From Ignavibacteria bacterium (GTDB taxonomy: Bacteria; Bacteroidota; Ignavibacteria; Ch128b), in assembly GCA_013177855.1 (NCBI GenBank), contig JABLYA010000001.1, positions 915,231 through 979,230 of the forward strand: a DNA stretch of 64,000 nt, written 5' to 3'. Both the position numbers and the translations under genes were made by a program. Positions 34,186-43,700 of this stretch are shown here, piece after piece. Numbering within the stretch: position 1 is the stretch's first letter; every line of letters starts with the position of its first letter. Below the pieces are notes generated by a model. That model was not told the DNA's origin. It searched no databases and was given only the letters and a program-made list of their open reading frames with translations.

Positions 34186-35130
34186 TTACTTAATTGAGTG
34201 TAGTTCATCAATTCGTTTGAAACACTCCTGTTTATCAAATTGAAGTTGACTTTTTAACTCTTCAATAGTATTAAATTTCTTTTCATCCCTTAATCTTTCA
34301 ATAAAACGAATGGTAATTGGTTCATCATATATATTCCCATCAAAATAAAAAATATGAACTTCAAGCATAAGTTCACTCGTATTATTGAAAGTAGGTCTAT
34401 AACCAATGTTCATCATTCCATAGAAACTTTTTTCAACCAGATCAACTTCAACAAAATAGACACCACGAGCAGGAATTAATTTATCTTTACTATTAACTTC
34501 AATATTAGCAGTTGGGAATCCAATGGTTGCCCCTCTTTGATTACCTTTTACGACTTTACCCTTCAAAACATACTTTTTGCCAAGCATCTCATTAGCAAAT
34601 TTGACATTTCCATTCATCAGTGCTTTTCGAATTCGTGTACTGCTAATTTTTTGACCGTCTAAAATCAATGGCTCAACTTTTACAACATTGAAGTCAAAAG
34701 CTCGTCCGAGCTCAGTTAAAATTTCTGGATTGCCTTCACGATTTTTTCCAAAGTGATGATCAGTTCCTACAACAACCGTATGTAATCCAATTTTATTCAC
34801 AAGATAATCTTCAACAAATGCCCTGAAGTCTAATTGAGAAAATTCTTTTGTGAAATTGATTACCAGGACATTCTGCACAGCCAGATAATTCAAGTATTCT
34901 AATTTTTCATCAAGAGTTGTTAATATCCTGATAGAATTTTCTTTTGAAAGAACAATTTGTGGATGCGGGTCGAAAGTGATTACTAAATTCCTGCAATTGT
35001 TCTCAACTGATTGATAAATCATTTCATTAATAATTTTTTGATGTCCAAGATGAACACCATCAAAAGTACCAACCGTCAAAATCGTATTCTTATCTTTATT
35101 TATTTCATTTATATCGTAATAGACATTCAT
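34186..35130 (-). CDS. ribF: Bifunctional riboflavin kinase / FAD synthetase
   Basis: 314 residues. The N-terminal FAD synthetase has TVGTFDGVHLGHQKII (nucleotidyltransferase HxGH) and ISSTRIRKAL; the C-terminal riboflavin kinase has KGNQRGATIGFPTANI. It converts riboflavin to FMN and FAD. The ATG follows the truB stop directly (TAA-ATG), so translation is coupled. Confidence 0.96.
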   Translation of the reverse strand: MNVYYDINEINKDKNTILTVGTFDGVHLGHQKIINEMIYQSVENNCRNLVITFDPHPQIVLSKENSIRILTTLDEKLEYLNYLAVQNVLVINFTKEFSQLDFRAFVEDYLVNKIGLHTVVVGTDHHFGKNREGNPEILTELGRAFDFNVVKVEPLILDGQKISSTRIRKALMNGNVKFANEMLGKKYVLKGKVVKGNQRGATIGFPTANIEVNSKDKLIPARGVYFVEVDLVEKSFYGMMNIGYRPTFNNTSELMLEVHIFYFDGNIYDEPITIRFIERLRDEKKFNTIEELKSQLQFDKQECFKRIDELHSIK

Positions 35131-35847
35131 TTAATTCAAACTCTTTTGAATTAGATTTTGTAATTCACTTATATTCAATGCATCATCAACACTAAAATTA
35201 CCAATTTTGGTTCTTTCGAGCTGATACAAGAATGCACCGCATCCGAGTTTCTGACCAAGATCATTTGCAAGAGAACGGATATAAGTCCCCTTTGAACAAA
35301 CAACTTCAAATTCTGCAATGGGCGGATTAAAATTCAAAATTTCAAATTTAAAAACCTGAACTTTTCTTGGTTTAAGATTAAAATCCTTGCCTTTCCTTGC
35401 CAGTTCGTATGCTCTTTTGCCATCAACCCAGATGGCAGAATAACTCGGCGGAACCTGTTCAATTTCTCCAATAAATTCTTTTGCTTTTTCTCGAATAAGA
35501 TCAATATTAAGATAAGAGATGTCTTTTTCTTCACTCGCCTGTTCTATCGATTCCATATCCATAGTTGGTGTGGTTTTGCCAAAATAAATTTTACCTCGAT
35601 ACTCTTTAATCTGATTCTGAAACTCTTCAATATTTTTTGTCAATTTACCCGTGCATAAAATTAAAAGTCCCGTTGCCTTTGGGTCGAGAGTTCCGGCGTG
35701 TCCGACCTTTTTAATTTTTAAGATTCTTCTAACTTTATCAACAACTTTAAACGATGTCCAGCCTTCGGGTTTATTTATAAGGATAACAGCGCCTTCATTA
35801 AAATTCACACCATCTAAATCAATTGTTTTCTTCGTTATCATTTTCAT
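35131..35847 (-). CDS. truB: tRNA pseudouridine(55) synthase
   Basis: 238 residues. INKPEGWTSFKVVDKVR, then GHAGTLDPKATGLLILCTGKLTK with the catalytic Asp, then KGTYIRSLANDLG; all standard TruB motifs. It makes pseudouridine 55 in the T loop of tRNA. The C-terminal PUA domain is missing, as in short TruB forms. Its start overlaps the end of rbfA by 29 nt. Confidence 0.95.
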   Translation of the reverse strand: MKMITKKTIDLDGVNFNEGAVILINKPEGWTSFKVVDKVRRILKIKKVGHAGTLDPKATGLLILCTGKLTKNIEEFQNQIKEYRGKIYFGKTTPTMDMESIEQASEEKDISYLNIDLIREKAKEFIGEIEQVPPSYSAIWVDGKRAYELARKGKDFNLKPRKVQVFKFEILNFNPPIAEFEVVCSKGTYIRSLANDLGQKLGCGAFLYQLERTKIGNFSVDDALNISELQNLIQKSLN

Positions 35848-36175
35848 GAATTTTCTTAATCAATCGGTTAATATTATCAACATAATCAAGTGTATCGTCA
35901 TAGAAGAAAGAGAGTTCAGGTACTCTTCTAATTTTAATTCTTCCAGCAAGTTTAGAACGAAAATGTCCTTTCGCGTGATTTAATCTTTCAAGAGTAATTT
36001 TTCGTTTTTCTTGATCAAAGATGGAAATGTATACCTTTGCATTTTGCAAATCACCCGAAACTTTAACTGAAGTAATAGTCACAAATCCAAGAGCGGGGTC
36101 ATTTGTTTCCCGCAGTAAAATCATACTTAATTCTTTTTTAATAAGTTCAGCAACTTTTTCAGTTCTTACCGACAT
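35819..36175 (-). CDS. rbfA: Ribosome-binding factor A
   Basis: 118 residues. RTEKVAELIKKELSMIL, DPALGFVTITSVKVSGDLQNAKVYIS and RRVPELSFFYDDTLDY are the RbfA KH-like signature. It helps mature the 5' end of 16S rRNA and cold adaptation. Its start overlaps infB by 17 nt, as usual in nusA-infB operons. Confidence 0.95.
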   Translation of the reverse strand: MSVRTEKVAELIKKELSMILLRETNDPALGFVTITSVKVSGDLQNAKVYISIFDQEKRKITLERLNHAKGHFRSKLAGRIKIRRVPELSFFYDDTLDYVDNINRLIKKIHENDNEENN

Positions 36176-38933
36176 TTTCTAATGTTCTCTGTTTTTCTAC
36201 AATCTTAAACGCTTCGATTATATCGCCTACTTTAATATCGTTGAAGTTTGCGATTTTAATACCGCATTCCTTGTTAGCTTCAACTTCTCTCACATCGTCT
36301 TTGAAACGTTTCAAGCTTTCGATATCGCCTGTGAAAATAGTAATTCCGTTTCTTACGACACGTACTTTATTATTTCTTTGAATTTTTCCATCCTTAACAA
36401 AACAACCAGCAACAGTTCCAACACCTGAGATTTTGAAGACATCCCGCACTTCAACGGTTGCAGTTATTTCTTCACTTATTTCAGGTTCGAGCATTCCAGC
36501 AATAGCGCTCTTAATTTCATTAATTGCATCATAGATAATGTCATAAGTTTTAATTTCAACTTTTTCTTTTTCAACTAATTTTCTTGCTTCAAGATTTGGG
36601 CGGACATGAAAACCAATTATAATTGCTTCAGATGCAAGGGCAAGATTTACATCTGTCTCTGTGATTGCTCCTACACCTTTATGAATTACATGAATTTTAA
36701 CTTCATCATTGGAAAGTTTAAGCAAAGAATCTGAGAGAGCTTCAACTGAACCATCCACATCACCTTTGACAATCAGTCTAAGATCTTTAATCTGTCCAAG
36801 TTTTGCGCTCTTGGAAATATCTTCAAGTGTAATATGTCGAACAGCTCTTAGTTCCTGCTCACGTTTAATTTGCATTCGTTTATTTGCGATCTCTCGGGCT
36901 ATTTTTTCTGATTCTACACAAACAAATTCATCTCCAGCTTGAGGCATTTCATCGAAACCAAGGATCTGGACTGGAGTTGAAGGAGGCGCTTCGTTTATTC
37001 GATTCATTCGTTCATCAAACATTGCACGAACGCGGCCGAAACCTACTCCAGCAACAAATGGATCGTTAATTCTTAATGTTCCTTTCAATATCAAAACATT
37101 GGCTACAATTCCTCGTCCTTTTTCGAGTTTAACTTCTAAAACATAACCTCGAGCTTTACGATTTGGATTTGCTTTTAAGTCTAGTAATTCAGCTTCGATC
37201 AAAATTTTTTCAAGTAACAGGTCAACGTTTTTACCGGTTTTAGCTGAAATTTCAACCGATTGATATCTACCGCCATACTCTTCAACCAAAACATTCTTTT
37301 CAGCTAATTGTTGTCGAATTCTCTCGGGGTTTGCTGTCGGTTTATCAATTTTATTTATTGCAACGATAATTGGAACACCAGCAGCTTGAGCGTGATTAAT
37401 TGCTTCAACAGTTTGAGGCATTACTGCATCATCAGCTGCTACAACCAATACAACAATATCTGTTACTTTTGCACCTCGAGCGCGCATTGCAGTAAATGCT
37501 TCGTGACCAGGTGTATCGATAAATGTAATTTGTTTTCCATCTGGAAGTTCAACTTTATAAGCACCAATGTGCTGAGTAATTCCGCCAGCTTCACCAGCAA
37601 CAACTTGAGTATTTCTTATATAATCGAGCAAAGATGTTTTACCATGGTCAACATGACCCATTATTGTAACAATTGGCGGTCTTGGTTTTAATGTTTCTGG
37701 CGGATCGGGTTCATCATCAATTACCGTGGTTATTGCTTCATCTTGAAATTCGACACTGTATCCGAAATCATCTGCTACTAATTGAATTGTATCTTTTTCA
37801 AGGCGCTGGTTAATTGTTGCGACAATTCCATAACTGAAAAGCTTTTTAATAATCTCTGATGCTGGGACATTAATTAAATTAGCCAGTTCACCGACAGTTA
37901 CAAATTCAGAAACTTTTAAAATTGTCTTTTCTTTTTCTAAAATCTCTTCCTGCTTTTTCATCTCTTCGAGTCGTTCTTTCTTTTTCTTTTTTCTTAGAGC
38001 AGCTCTGAGTGAAAGAGACGACTCATCCATAGCTTCAAGAGTTTTACGAATGCTTATTTCAATCTCTTTCTCATCAATATTTTTAATTTTACTTTTTTTA
38101 GCCTTCTTTGCTTTAGCAGGTTCTTCTTCAACAACCGATTTTTTCTTTAGTTGTTCTCTGAGTTGTTTTTTCTTTGGCTTCTTCGGTTTCTTCTTTTTGC
38201 CATCCGACTTTTCTTCTTTTTCTGCTGGTATAACTTCCTGAGCTACTTTTTCCTCTGGTATTTCACCTTCTTCGGGTTCAGTTATGGAAACTTTGCCGAT
38301 TATCTTTGGACCTTTTCTTTGAGTCTTTAATTCATCCAGAGTAGTATGAGCCCTTTCAGTTTCTTCTTTTTTCTCAATTACTTCTTTTGGCGGTTCTTTT
38401 TCTTCTGATTTAGTTGTCTGCTGAGTAACTTCTACAGCTTTCTCTATTGTTTCTTGAACTTGTTGTAATTGTTCTGTTTTAATTTCTTCGCTGGTTGAAA
38501 TTTCTTGAGGTTCTAATTTTTCTGTTTGAGCTATTGGTTGAACTAATTCAGATTCAATGACAGGTTTCTCTTCTACCTCTATTTGTTCTATAGCAGGTTC
38601 TTCAATTTTTTCTTTTTCAATTTCAGGTTCTTCAACCTTCTTCTTAGTTCTTATAGTGAAACCATCTGGTTTCTTCTCTTTTGGTTTTTGAGTTTTATCA
38701 TCTTTCTTAACTTTTAGCTCAGCAAGCTTTTTATCTTTTGCTTCAGCAGACTGTTTTTCTTTTTTGAATTTTTGGAGAATTTTTTGATAAGCATCCTCAT
38801 CAATTTTAGAGGCAGGAGACTTTACATCAAGTCCTAAATCTTTCTTACAAAATTCAATTAGTCGTTCAACGCCGACATTAAGCTCAGAAGCTACCTTAAA
38901 AAGCTGATATTTTTTTGGTACTTGTTCAGACAT
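36159..38933 (-). CDS. infB: Translation initiation factor IF-2
   Basis: 924 residues. An N-terminal IF2_N module is followed by a long Lys/Glu-rich disordered region (about 60-330). The second IF2_N (VSEFVTVGELANLINVPASEIIKKLF) and G domain follow: GHVDHGKTSLLDYIR (G1), DTPGHEAFTAMRARG (G3), NKIDKP (G4). Domains II, III and IV complete the protein. It brings fMet-tRNA to the 30S subunit. Length and order are normal for FCB bacteria. The antisense frames in the repetitive N-terminal part are composition artefacts. Confidence 0.97.
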   Translation of the reverse strand: MSEQVPKKYQLFKVASELNVGVERLIEFCKKDLGLDVKSPASKIDEDAYQKILQKFKKEKQSAEAKDKKLAELKVKKDDKTQKPKEKKPDGFTIRTKKKVEEPEIEKEKIEEPAIEQIEVEEKPVIESELVQPIAQTEKLEPQEISTSEEIKTEQLQQVQETIEKAVEVTQQTTKSEEKEPPKEVIEKKEETERAHTTLDELKTQRKGPKIIGKVSITEPEEGEIPEEKVAQEVIPAEKEEKSDGKKKKPKKPKKKQLREQLKKKSVVEEEPAKAKKAKKSKIKNIDEKEIEISIRKTLEAMDESSLSLRAALRKKKKKERLEEMKKQEEILEKEKTILKVSEFVTVGELANLINVPASEIIKKLFSYGIVATINQRLEKDTIQLVADDFGYSVEFQDEAITTVIDDEPDPPETLKPRPPIVTIMGHVDHGKTSLLDYIRNTQVVAGEAGGITQHIGAYKVELPDGKQITFIDTPGHEAFTAMRARGAKVTDIVVLVVAADDAVMPQTVEAINHAQAAGVPIIVAINKIDKPTANPERIRQQLAEKNVLVEEYGGRYQSVEISAKTGKNVDLLLEKILIEAELLDLKANPNRKARGYVLEVKLEKGRGIVANVLILKGTLRINDPFVAGVGFGRVRAMFDERMNRINEAPPSTPVQILGFDEMPQAGDEFVCVESEKIAREIANKRMQIKREQELRAVRHITLEDISKSAKLGQIKDLRLIVKGDVDGSVEALSDSLLKLSNDEVKIHVIHKGVGAITETDVNLALASEAIIIGFHVRPNLEARKLVEKEKVEIKTYDIIYDAINEIKSAIAGMLEPEISEEITATVEVRDVFKISGVGTVAGCFVKDGKIQRNNKVRVVRNGITIFTGDIESLKRFKDDVREVEANKECGIKIANFNDIKVGDIIEAFKIVEKQRTLENVGKN

Positions 38934-38944
38934 AAATTTCCTAA

Positions 38945-40201
38945 TTAAGTTTCTTCTTCAAATCCTTCTTTCAAGATAGTGAAAATTTCTTCAACTTTTT
39001 CATCATCAAAACCTTCAATCTCTTTAATTTTTTCTTTACCTGCTTTCAGAACATCTACAGCAGTATCATAACCAGCATTAATCAATTTTTCATAAACTTC
39101 CTGTCCAAGCTCTTCTTTGAAGTCAATGAGTTCGATATCAATTTCATATTCTTCAATTGGTTTTTCAACACGAATAACTTCGATATCCATTCCAATTAAC
39201 TTTCCAATTAATCTAACATTCTGCCCGCCCTTACCAACAATCATAGAAACCTGATCAGCATCTGCCCAAACAAATATTTTTTTGTTGGCTTCATCAATTT
39301 CAACTTTTTTGATTTTAGCAGGATAAAATGCTCTCTTTAAGAATTGCTCTTTGTCGTCGTACCAGGGAATTACATCTATATTTTCATTATTTAATTCTTT
39401 TACAATTGAATGAATTCTAACGCCTTTCATTCCGACACAGGCACCAACTGGATCAATTCTTTCATCGTTAGAAATCACTGCTACTTTTGCTCTTTCACCT
39501 GGTTCACGAGCTATAGCTTTAATTTCAACAACTCCATCGAAGATCTCTGGAATTTCCATTTCAAACAGACGAGCTAAAAACATATTATCAGCACGGGAGA
39601 TAATGATCTTTGGACCTTTCTTATCTTTAATAACCTCTTTTACAACCGCACGAATTACGTCGCCTTTACGATATTTTTCTTTTGGAATTTGTTCTTCCCT
39701 TGGCAAAATCAATTCATTCTTATTGTGATTGACTAAAATCTCATCTTTTCGAAGTTGATAAATATCACCGACAACAATGTCCCCAATTTTCTGCGAATAT
39801 TCTTTATAAATGATTTCTTTCTCTATTTCTCTCAGTTTCTGATTAAATAATTGTTTTGCCTGATTGATTAACCTTCTATCGAAAAATTTACCAAACTGAG
39901 ACACATCAATTTCTTCGGGATAAATATCACCAATTTCAAAATCTTCATCAGTCTTTTTTCTAACTTCTTCCAGCGATATTTGAGTCTTTGGATCTTTAAC
40001 TTTTTCTACAATCTCTTTTTCGAGAAAGATCTGTATTTCGCCTCTCTCGAGGTTCACAATAATTTCAAATTGAGCCTTATCACCAAATTTTTTTCGTAAC
40101 AATGCGGCAAAGACTTCTTCGAAAATTCCTACCAGAATATCTTTATCAACACCTTTCCCTTTTACCAACTGCGTAAAGGCTTCAACAATTTCTTGACTCA
40201 T
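38945..40201 (-). CDS. nusA: Transcription termination/antitermination factor NusA
   Basis: 418 residues: N-terminal RNA-polymerase-binding domain, S1 domain (about 135-200; VVGDIYQLRKDEILVNHNKNELILP), and two KH domains (DPVGACVGMKGVRIHSIVKEL; VGKGGQNVRLIGKLIGMDIEVI). The end holds one helix-hairpin-helix-like repeat (YEKLINAGYDTAVDVLKAGKEKI). It modulates pausing, termination and antitermination. Possible feedback on its own operon through the leader hairpin is noted separately. Confidence 0.96.
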   Translation of the reverse strand: MSQEIVEAFTQLVKGKGVDKDILVGIFEEVFAALLRKKFGDKAQFEIIVNLERGEIQIFLEKEIVEKVKDPKTQISLEEVRKKTDEDFEIGDIYPEEIDVSQFGKFFDRRLINQAKQLFNQKLREIEKEIIYKEYSQKIGDIVVGDIYQLRKDEILVNHNKNELILPREEQIPKEKYRKGDVIRAVVKEVIKDKKGPKIIISRADNMFLARLFEMEIPEIFDGVVEIKAIAREPGERAKVAVISNDERIDPVGACVGMKGVRIHSIVKELNNENIDVIPWYDDKEQFLKRAFYPAKIKKVEIDEANKKIFVWADADQVSMIVGKGGQNVRLIGKLIGMDIEVIRVEKPIEEYEIDIELIDFKEELGQEVYEKLINAGYDTAVDVLKAGKEKIKEIEGFDDEKVEEIFTILKEGFEEET

Positions 40202-40213
40202 AATATTAACCTC

Positions 40214-40669
40214 TCACTTAAATTTTATTAATGTTTTTGCTTTGATAATGTCTGAAAAATTAATTTCTAAAATATTACCTCGATCATCAAAAATTAATGT
40301 TTCGTTGACTACATCTTTCAGAACCAGTTCTTTTGTCAAAGTCAAATCATTTTTCTTGAAGGTTACAGAAAAAAGTTTTTCTTTATGCTTGGGATATTGT
40401 CTTAAGTATTTCAATGGTCTATCAACCCCGGGCGAAGAAACCTCAATTTGATCGCTTTGCGAAATCAAGTTTTCATCCACCAAAACTTTTTCTAATTCCC
40501 GACTTACAACTGAGCAATCTTCAACAGTTACATAAGTATCTTTATCAATATAAAAAATGTATTTATTTGCATTCTTGACTTTCGATAAAGTCAGGTCAAT
40601 TAAATAAACATTAAGTTTATCTAAAACTGGTTCAATTCGTTCTTTTATTTTTTCTAACATTTCGTTCAT
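40214..40669 (-). CDS. rimP: Ribosome maturation factor RimP
   Basis: 151 residues from the ATG at 40669; MLEK at 40660 is also possible. The reading frame is open to 40711 but the extension runs through the promoter and hairpin and has no ribosome site. Family motifs are VEDCSVVSRELEKVL, EVSSPGVDRPLK and the FIVTKEL-like strand. RimP is needed for 30S maturation and is the usual first gene before nusA. No clear Shine-Dalgarno precedes either start. Confidence 0.92.
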   Translation of the reverse strand: MNEMLEKIKERIEPVLDKLNVYLIDLTLSKVKNANKYIFYIDKDTYVTVEDCSVVSRELEKVLVDENLISQSDQIEVSSPGVDRPLKYLRQYPKHKEKLFSVTFKKNDLTLTKELVLKDVVNETLIFDDRGNILEINFSDIIKAKTLIKFK

Positions 40670-40675
40670 AGATAA

Positions 40676-40698
40676 AAAAAATTGCCCATTAAGGGCAA
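40676..40698 (-). terminator. Intrinsic terminator/attenuator directly before rimP
   Basis: On the minus strand: TTGCCC, loop TTAAT, GGGCAA, then T8. It lies between the predicted promoter (40709-40739) and the rimP start at 40669, so it would be within the leader of the rimP-nusA-infB operon and also at the end of any sprA read-through. Confidence 0.8.
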
Positions 40699-40708
40699 AA
40701 ATTCTACA

Positions 40709-40739
40709 CAATAATACGGAAAAATTTGAGGTTATTCAA
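40709..40739 (-). promoter_or_regulatory. Promoter of the rimP-nusA-infB operon
   Basis: On the minus strand: TTG (40739-40737), exactly 20 nt, then TATTATTG (40716-40709), one base off TAnnTTTG. It lies in the sprA-rimP gap and is followed after about 10 nt by the hairpin. Confidence 0.6.
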
Positions 40740-40755
40740 GCTGACTAAAAAGTGA

Positions 40756-43700
40756 TCAAATTGTCAAATTGATATTTAATCCAGCCTCGTTTGTTGTAGT
40801 TGGAGGAATTTTTGAAGCTCCTTCAGGCTCTACTTTAGTCCTTCGGTAATAGATTGCAATAGTCAATCTTGAACTGATTACATAACGAATCCTTGGTTCA
40901 AGCGTGGTTCTAATTGTCCCATCCTGCGGAATACCTTCTTCTTTAAAATTCAACATATCATAAAGGACTGTGGAGTTTCTCATTTGAGTGTAAGAAATAG
41001 AAATATTCAAATCATTTTTAAGAGAGATTCCTAAGAATGGCAAATCAAAACCGCTTTTAGTGTAATTGATTGAAAACGAAATATCCCTTGAAAAAGTTTG
41101 AGTAATATTTTTAGACTGAATTCCCATATCATAGGAGACCGTATTTCCAATTTTAAATTGTCCGCCAAGATTTCCCCCGCCCCATGGTTTGAAAGTAATG
41201 CTCATTCCAATCAAAGGTTGGAAACCATAAGTTATTTTTTGACTTTGAGTTTCTTCAATTCCATCTGGATTTAATCGCCAGGCTCTTGCAAAGGATGATT
41301 GATAACTATGCTGTAGTGAGACTCTATTGGCAAAAGAACTAAAGATGGAATATTTTTCTAATCCATCCCAGGTAATACTCCAATTTGGTCGCGGAATGTA
41401 TTTAGCAAATTTTTTAACCAATGGAAGTTTTCCAAGAATAGGTAAAGTTTCAAATCCTTCAATAAAAGCAGCTGACAAATTTTCTTTTGGATTTGGCGAA
41501 GCGGGATCGTAAAGTTCATGAACTTTTTTAATATCATTTTTGAAGAAGCTGAAGATTAAAAATGGTGGTAATGTCAAAAATGATCTGTCAATTGTTCCTG
41601 CTGCTGCAATATTGGTGACTTTTACATTTCCGAGCGAGTCGGTCTGAATGGTTGTAGTTCGATTGAAACTCCAGTTCAATTTCCACGAGAGGTCAATTCT
41701 TGCACCCTCCCAGAGCGGTCGGGATGTTCTTAAATCAATTGAGTTTGATTGAGTAATTTGATCAGAAAGATTTCCATTTTTAGCTCTTCTGCCAGGATTA
41801 GAACTTAACCCAAGTTGATATAATCTTGGTGGACCGTTTTCATCTTTATTTGGAATAAAGAAATTCCAGAAATTGGTAATACCGCTGTTCATTCCAGCCA
41901 GACCGTTATTCATTGAAGTATTTCTCTGCGAGAAGTTGATTGTGAAATTATCATAGTCAAAGAAAATCCATCTCACACCCGATTTGAATGCCGAGAATAA
42001 AATTTTTAATGAGGATGGTTTGGCAGTAACTGTATCCGATTTTGCTTGCTGTGTTTTTTCCTGCTGAACCATACCTGGATATTCGCTTGGTTTAGCATCA
42101 TCTGGAATATCTTTTATTTGTCTTCGACTTCTTGGATCGACAGATGGTGCACGAGGAGTTGTTGGTGATGTAGTTTCCTGAAATAGTGGATCCCATATTT
42201 GTTTCCAACGAATAGTTAAGCCTGTAGTGATATTATTAGCAAAGCTTGCTGAACGGCCTAATTCAACTTGCTGGAAATTATTCTGCCATCGATAATCGAC
42301 TGAATATCCGAGTTGAAGTGTGAGATAATTATTAAGATTTAAGACCGAAGGGAATCTCGGTTGTGTTCTAAACTCAACCCTTTGACTGAATGAAAAATCT
42401 CTTCCGAATAGATTTGATTTGAAGATATCTCTAAAAATTTCTCTGTCAGTTCTTTGCACTTCAAAGACGCTATCTCTGCCTGATGCAGTTTTAACTGAAT
42501 CGAGGTAAGTTTCAAGATGCGCGTAACTGCTTCCAAAATCAATTGAATAGAGGAATGAAGGATTTAAAAATCCTCCTTCTGTGATTTTCCAGCCAAATTG
42601 AAAACCTCGGCTTGCTCTAAAATCTCTTTGAACATTTGGTCTTGTTGGATCTGTCCTGTAAACACTAACAGCCCTGTTTCTACTTAAATTGAAATTCATT
42701 CCTAAGTTTGAAGGAGAATAGAAAAATCTCCAATTCTTCAAATCGGGAATTATCTCAAACAGATCACCAATGAACGGAATACTTGTTCCCTGAACATAAT
42801 TTGTGGGCGAGAACATATAAGAGTACTGAGCAGTGAAATTCCATTGCCAATCTTTTTGTGATTCAAGCGCTGGTGATCTTGCAAACCTTCTGCTGAAATT
42901 AAAACCAAAACCAAGATTATTCCAAACATCTCTTATTAAGAAAAATTGAGAAGGAATAAAAAGTTTAATAGAAGGAATTGACCAGGTTTCATTTTGTGAA
43001 AATGTTTGAGATGCTGTTTTTAAGCCATCTGCCGCTCTTCTTGCACTTTGCTCATCATAACCTTTTTCAAGATATCTCTGGTAAGTCTGTTCAACTGCTT
43101 CATCCACTACAATATCAGTGCTCGGTAAGTAAAGTGGTTTATCAATTTGCTCATTTCTTGAATAATTAAGAGTTAATGAACTGTTCTTCATTTCTGATGG
43201 AAGAAACTTCGTGAAATCAATTGAACCGGAGAATCCCCAATTTGTTCTTAAAACTCTGTCACCAAATCTGCTTTCAAGCGAATGGAAAAATGGATTTCTC
43301 CTGCTATAATTAAAATTAAGTCTTACGAAATCACCGAAGTTCAATGCGAAACTTGTTGTATATGCCCAGCCTTCTCTGTCATCAGCGCCAATAAGACGAA
43401 GTTCATTAACCCACAGTTCACCATTTAAGGTATTCAAAGTATCGGATGGATTTTCAGCTCTTTCGTGCACAACTCCAATTAAAAACATCTGTACTTGGGT
43501 TAAACTCGGATTCCCCTTAAGTCCATAAAACGATCCTTCAGGGCCATCGGGAACAGGAATTCTAATAATTTGAGTGAGCGAGTCTCTTTTTTGTTTGATT
43601 GCAGTTAAATCTGAAAATTTAATTGCGATATTATTCCAGTCTTCTTTGATTGGTTCTCGATATTCATAGTAATTATTTGAGTCAATACCAAATCTTACAA

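Noticed and set aside
37308-38241. Antisense open frames inside infB
   Set aside because: They come from the biased Lys/Glu and GTPase coding sequence of infB read backwards and have no protein-like pattern.
40670-40711. 14-codon N-terminal extension of rimP
   Set aside because: It overlaps the promoter and terminator hairpin, has no ribosome site and does not resemble the family N-terminus.
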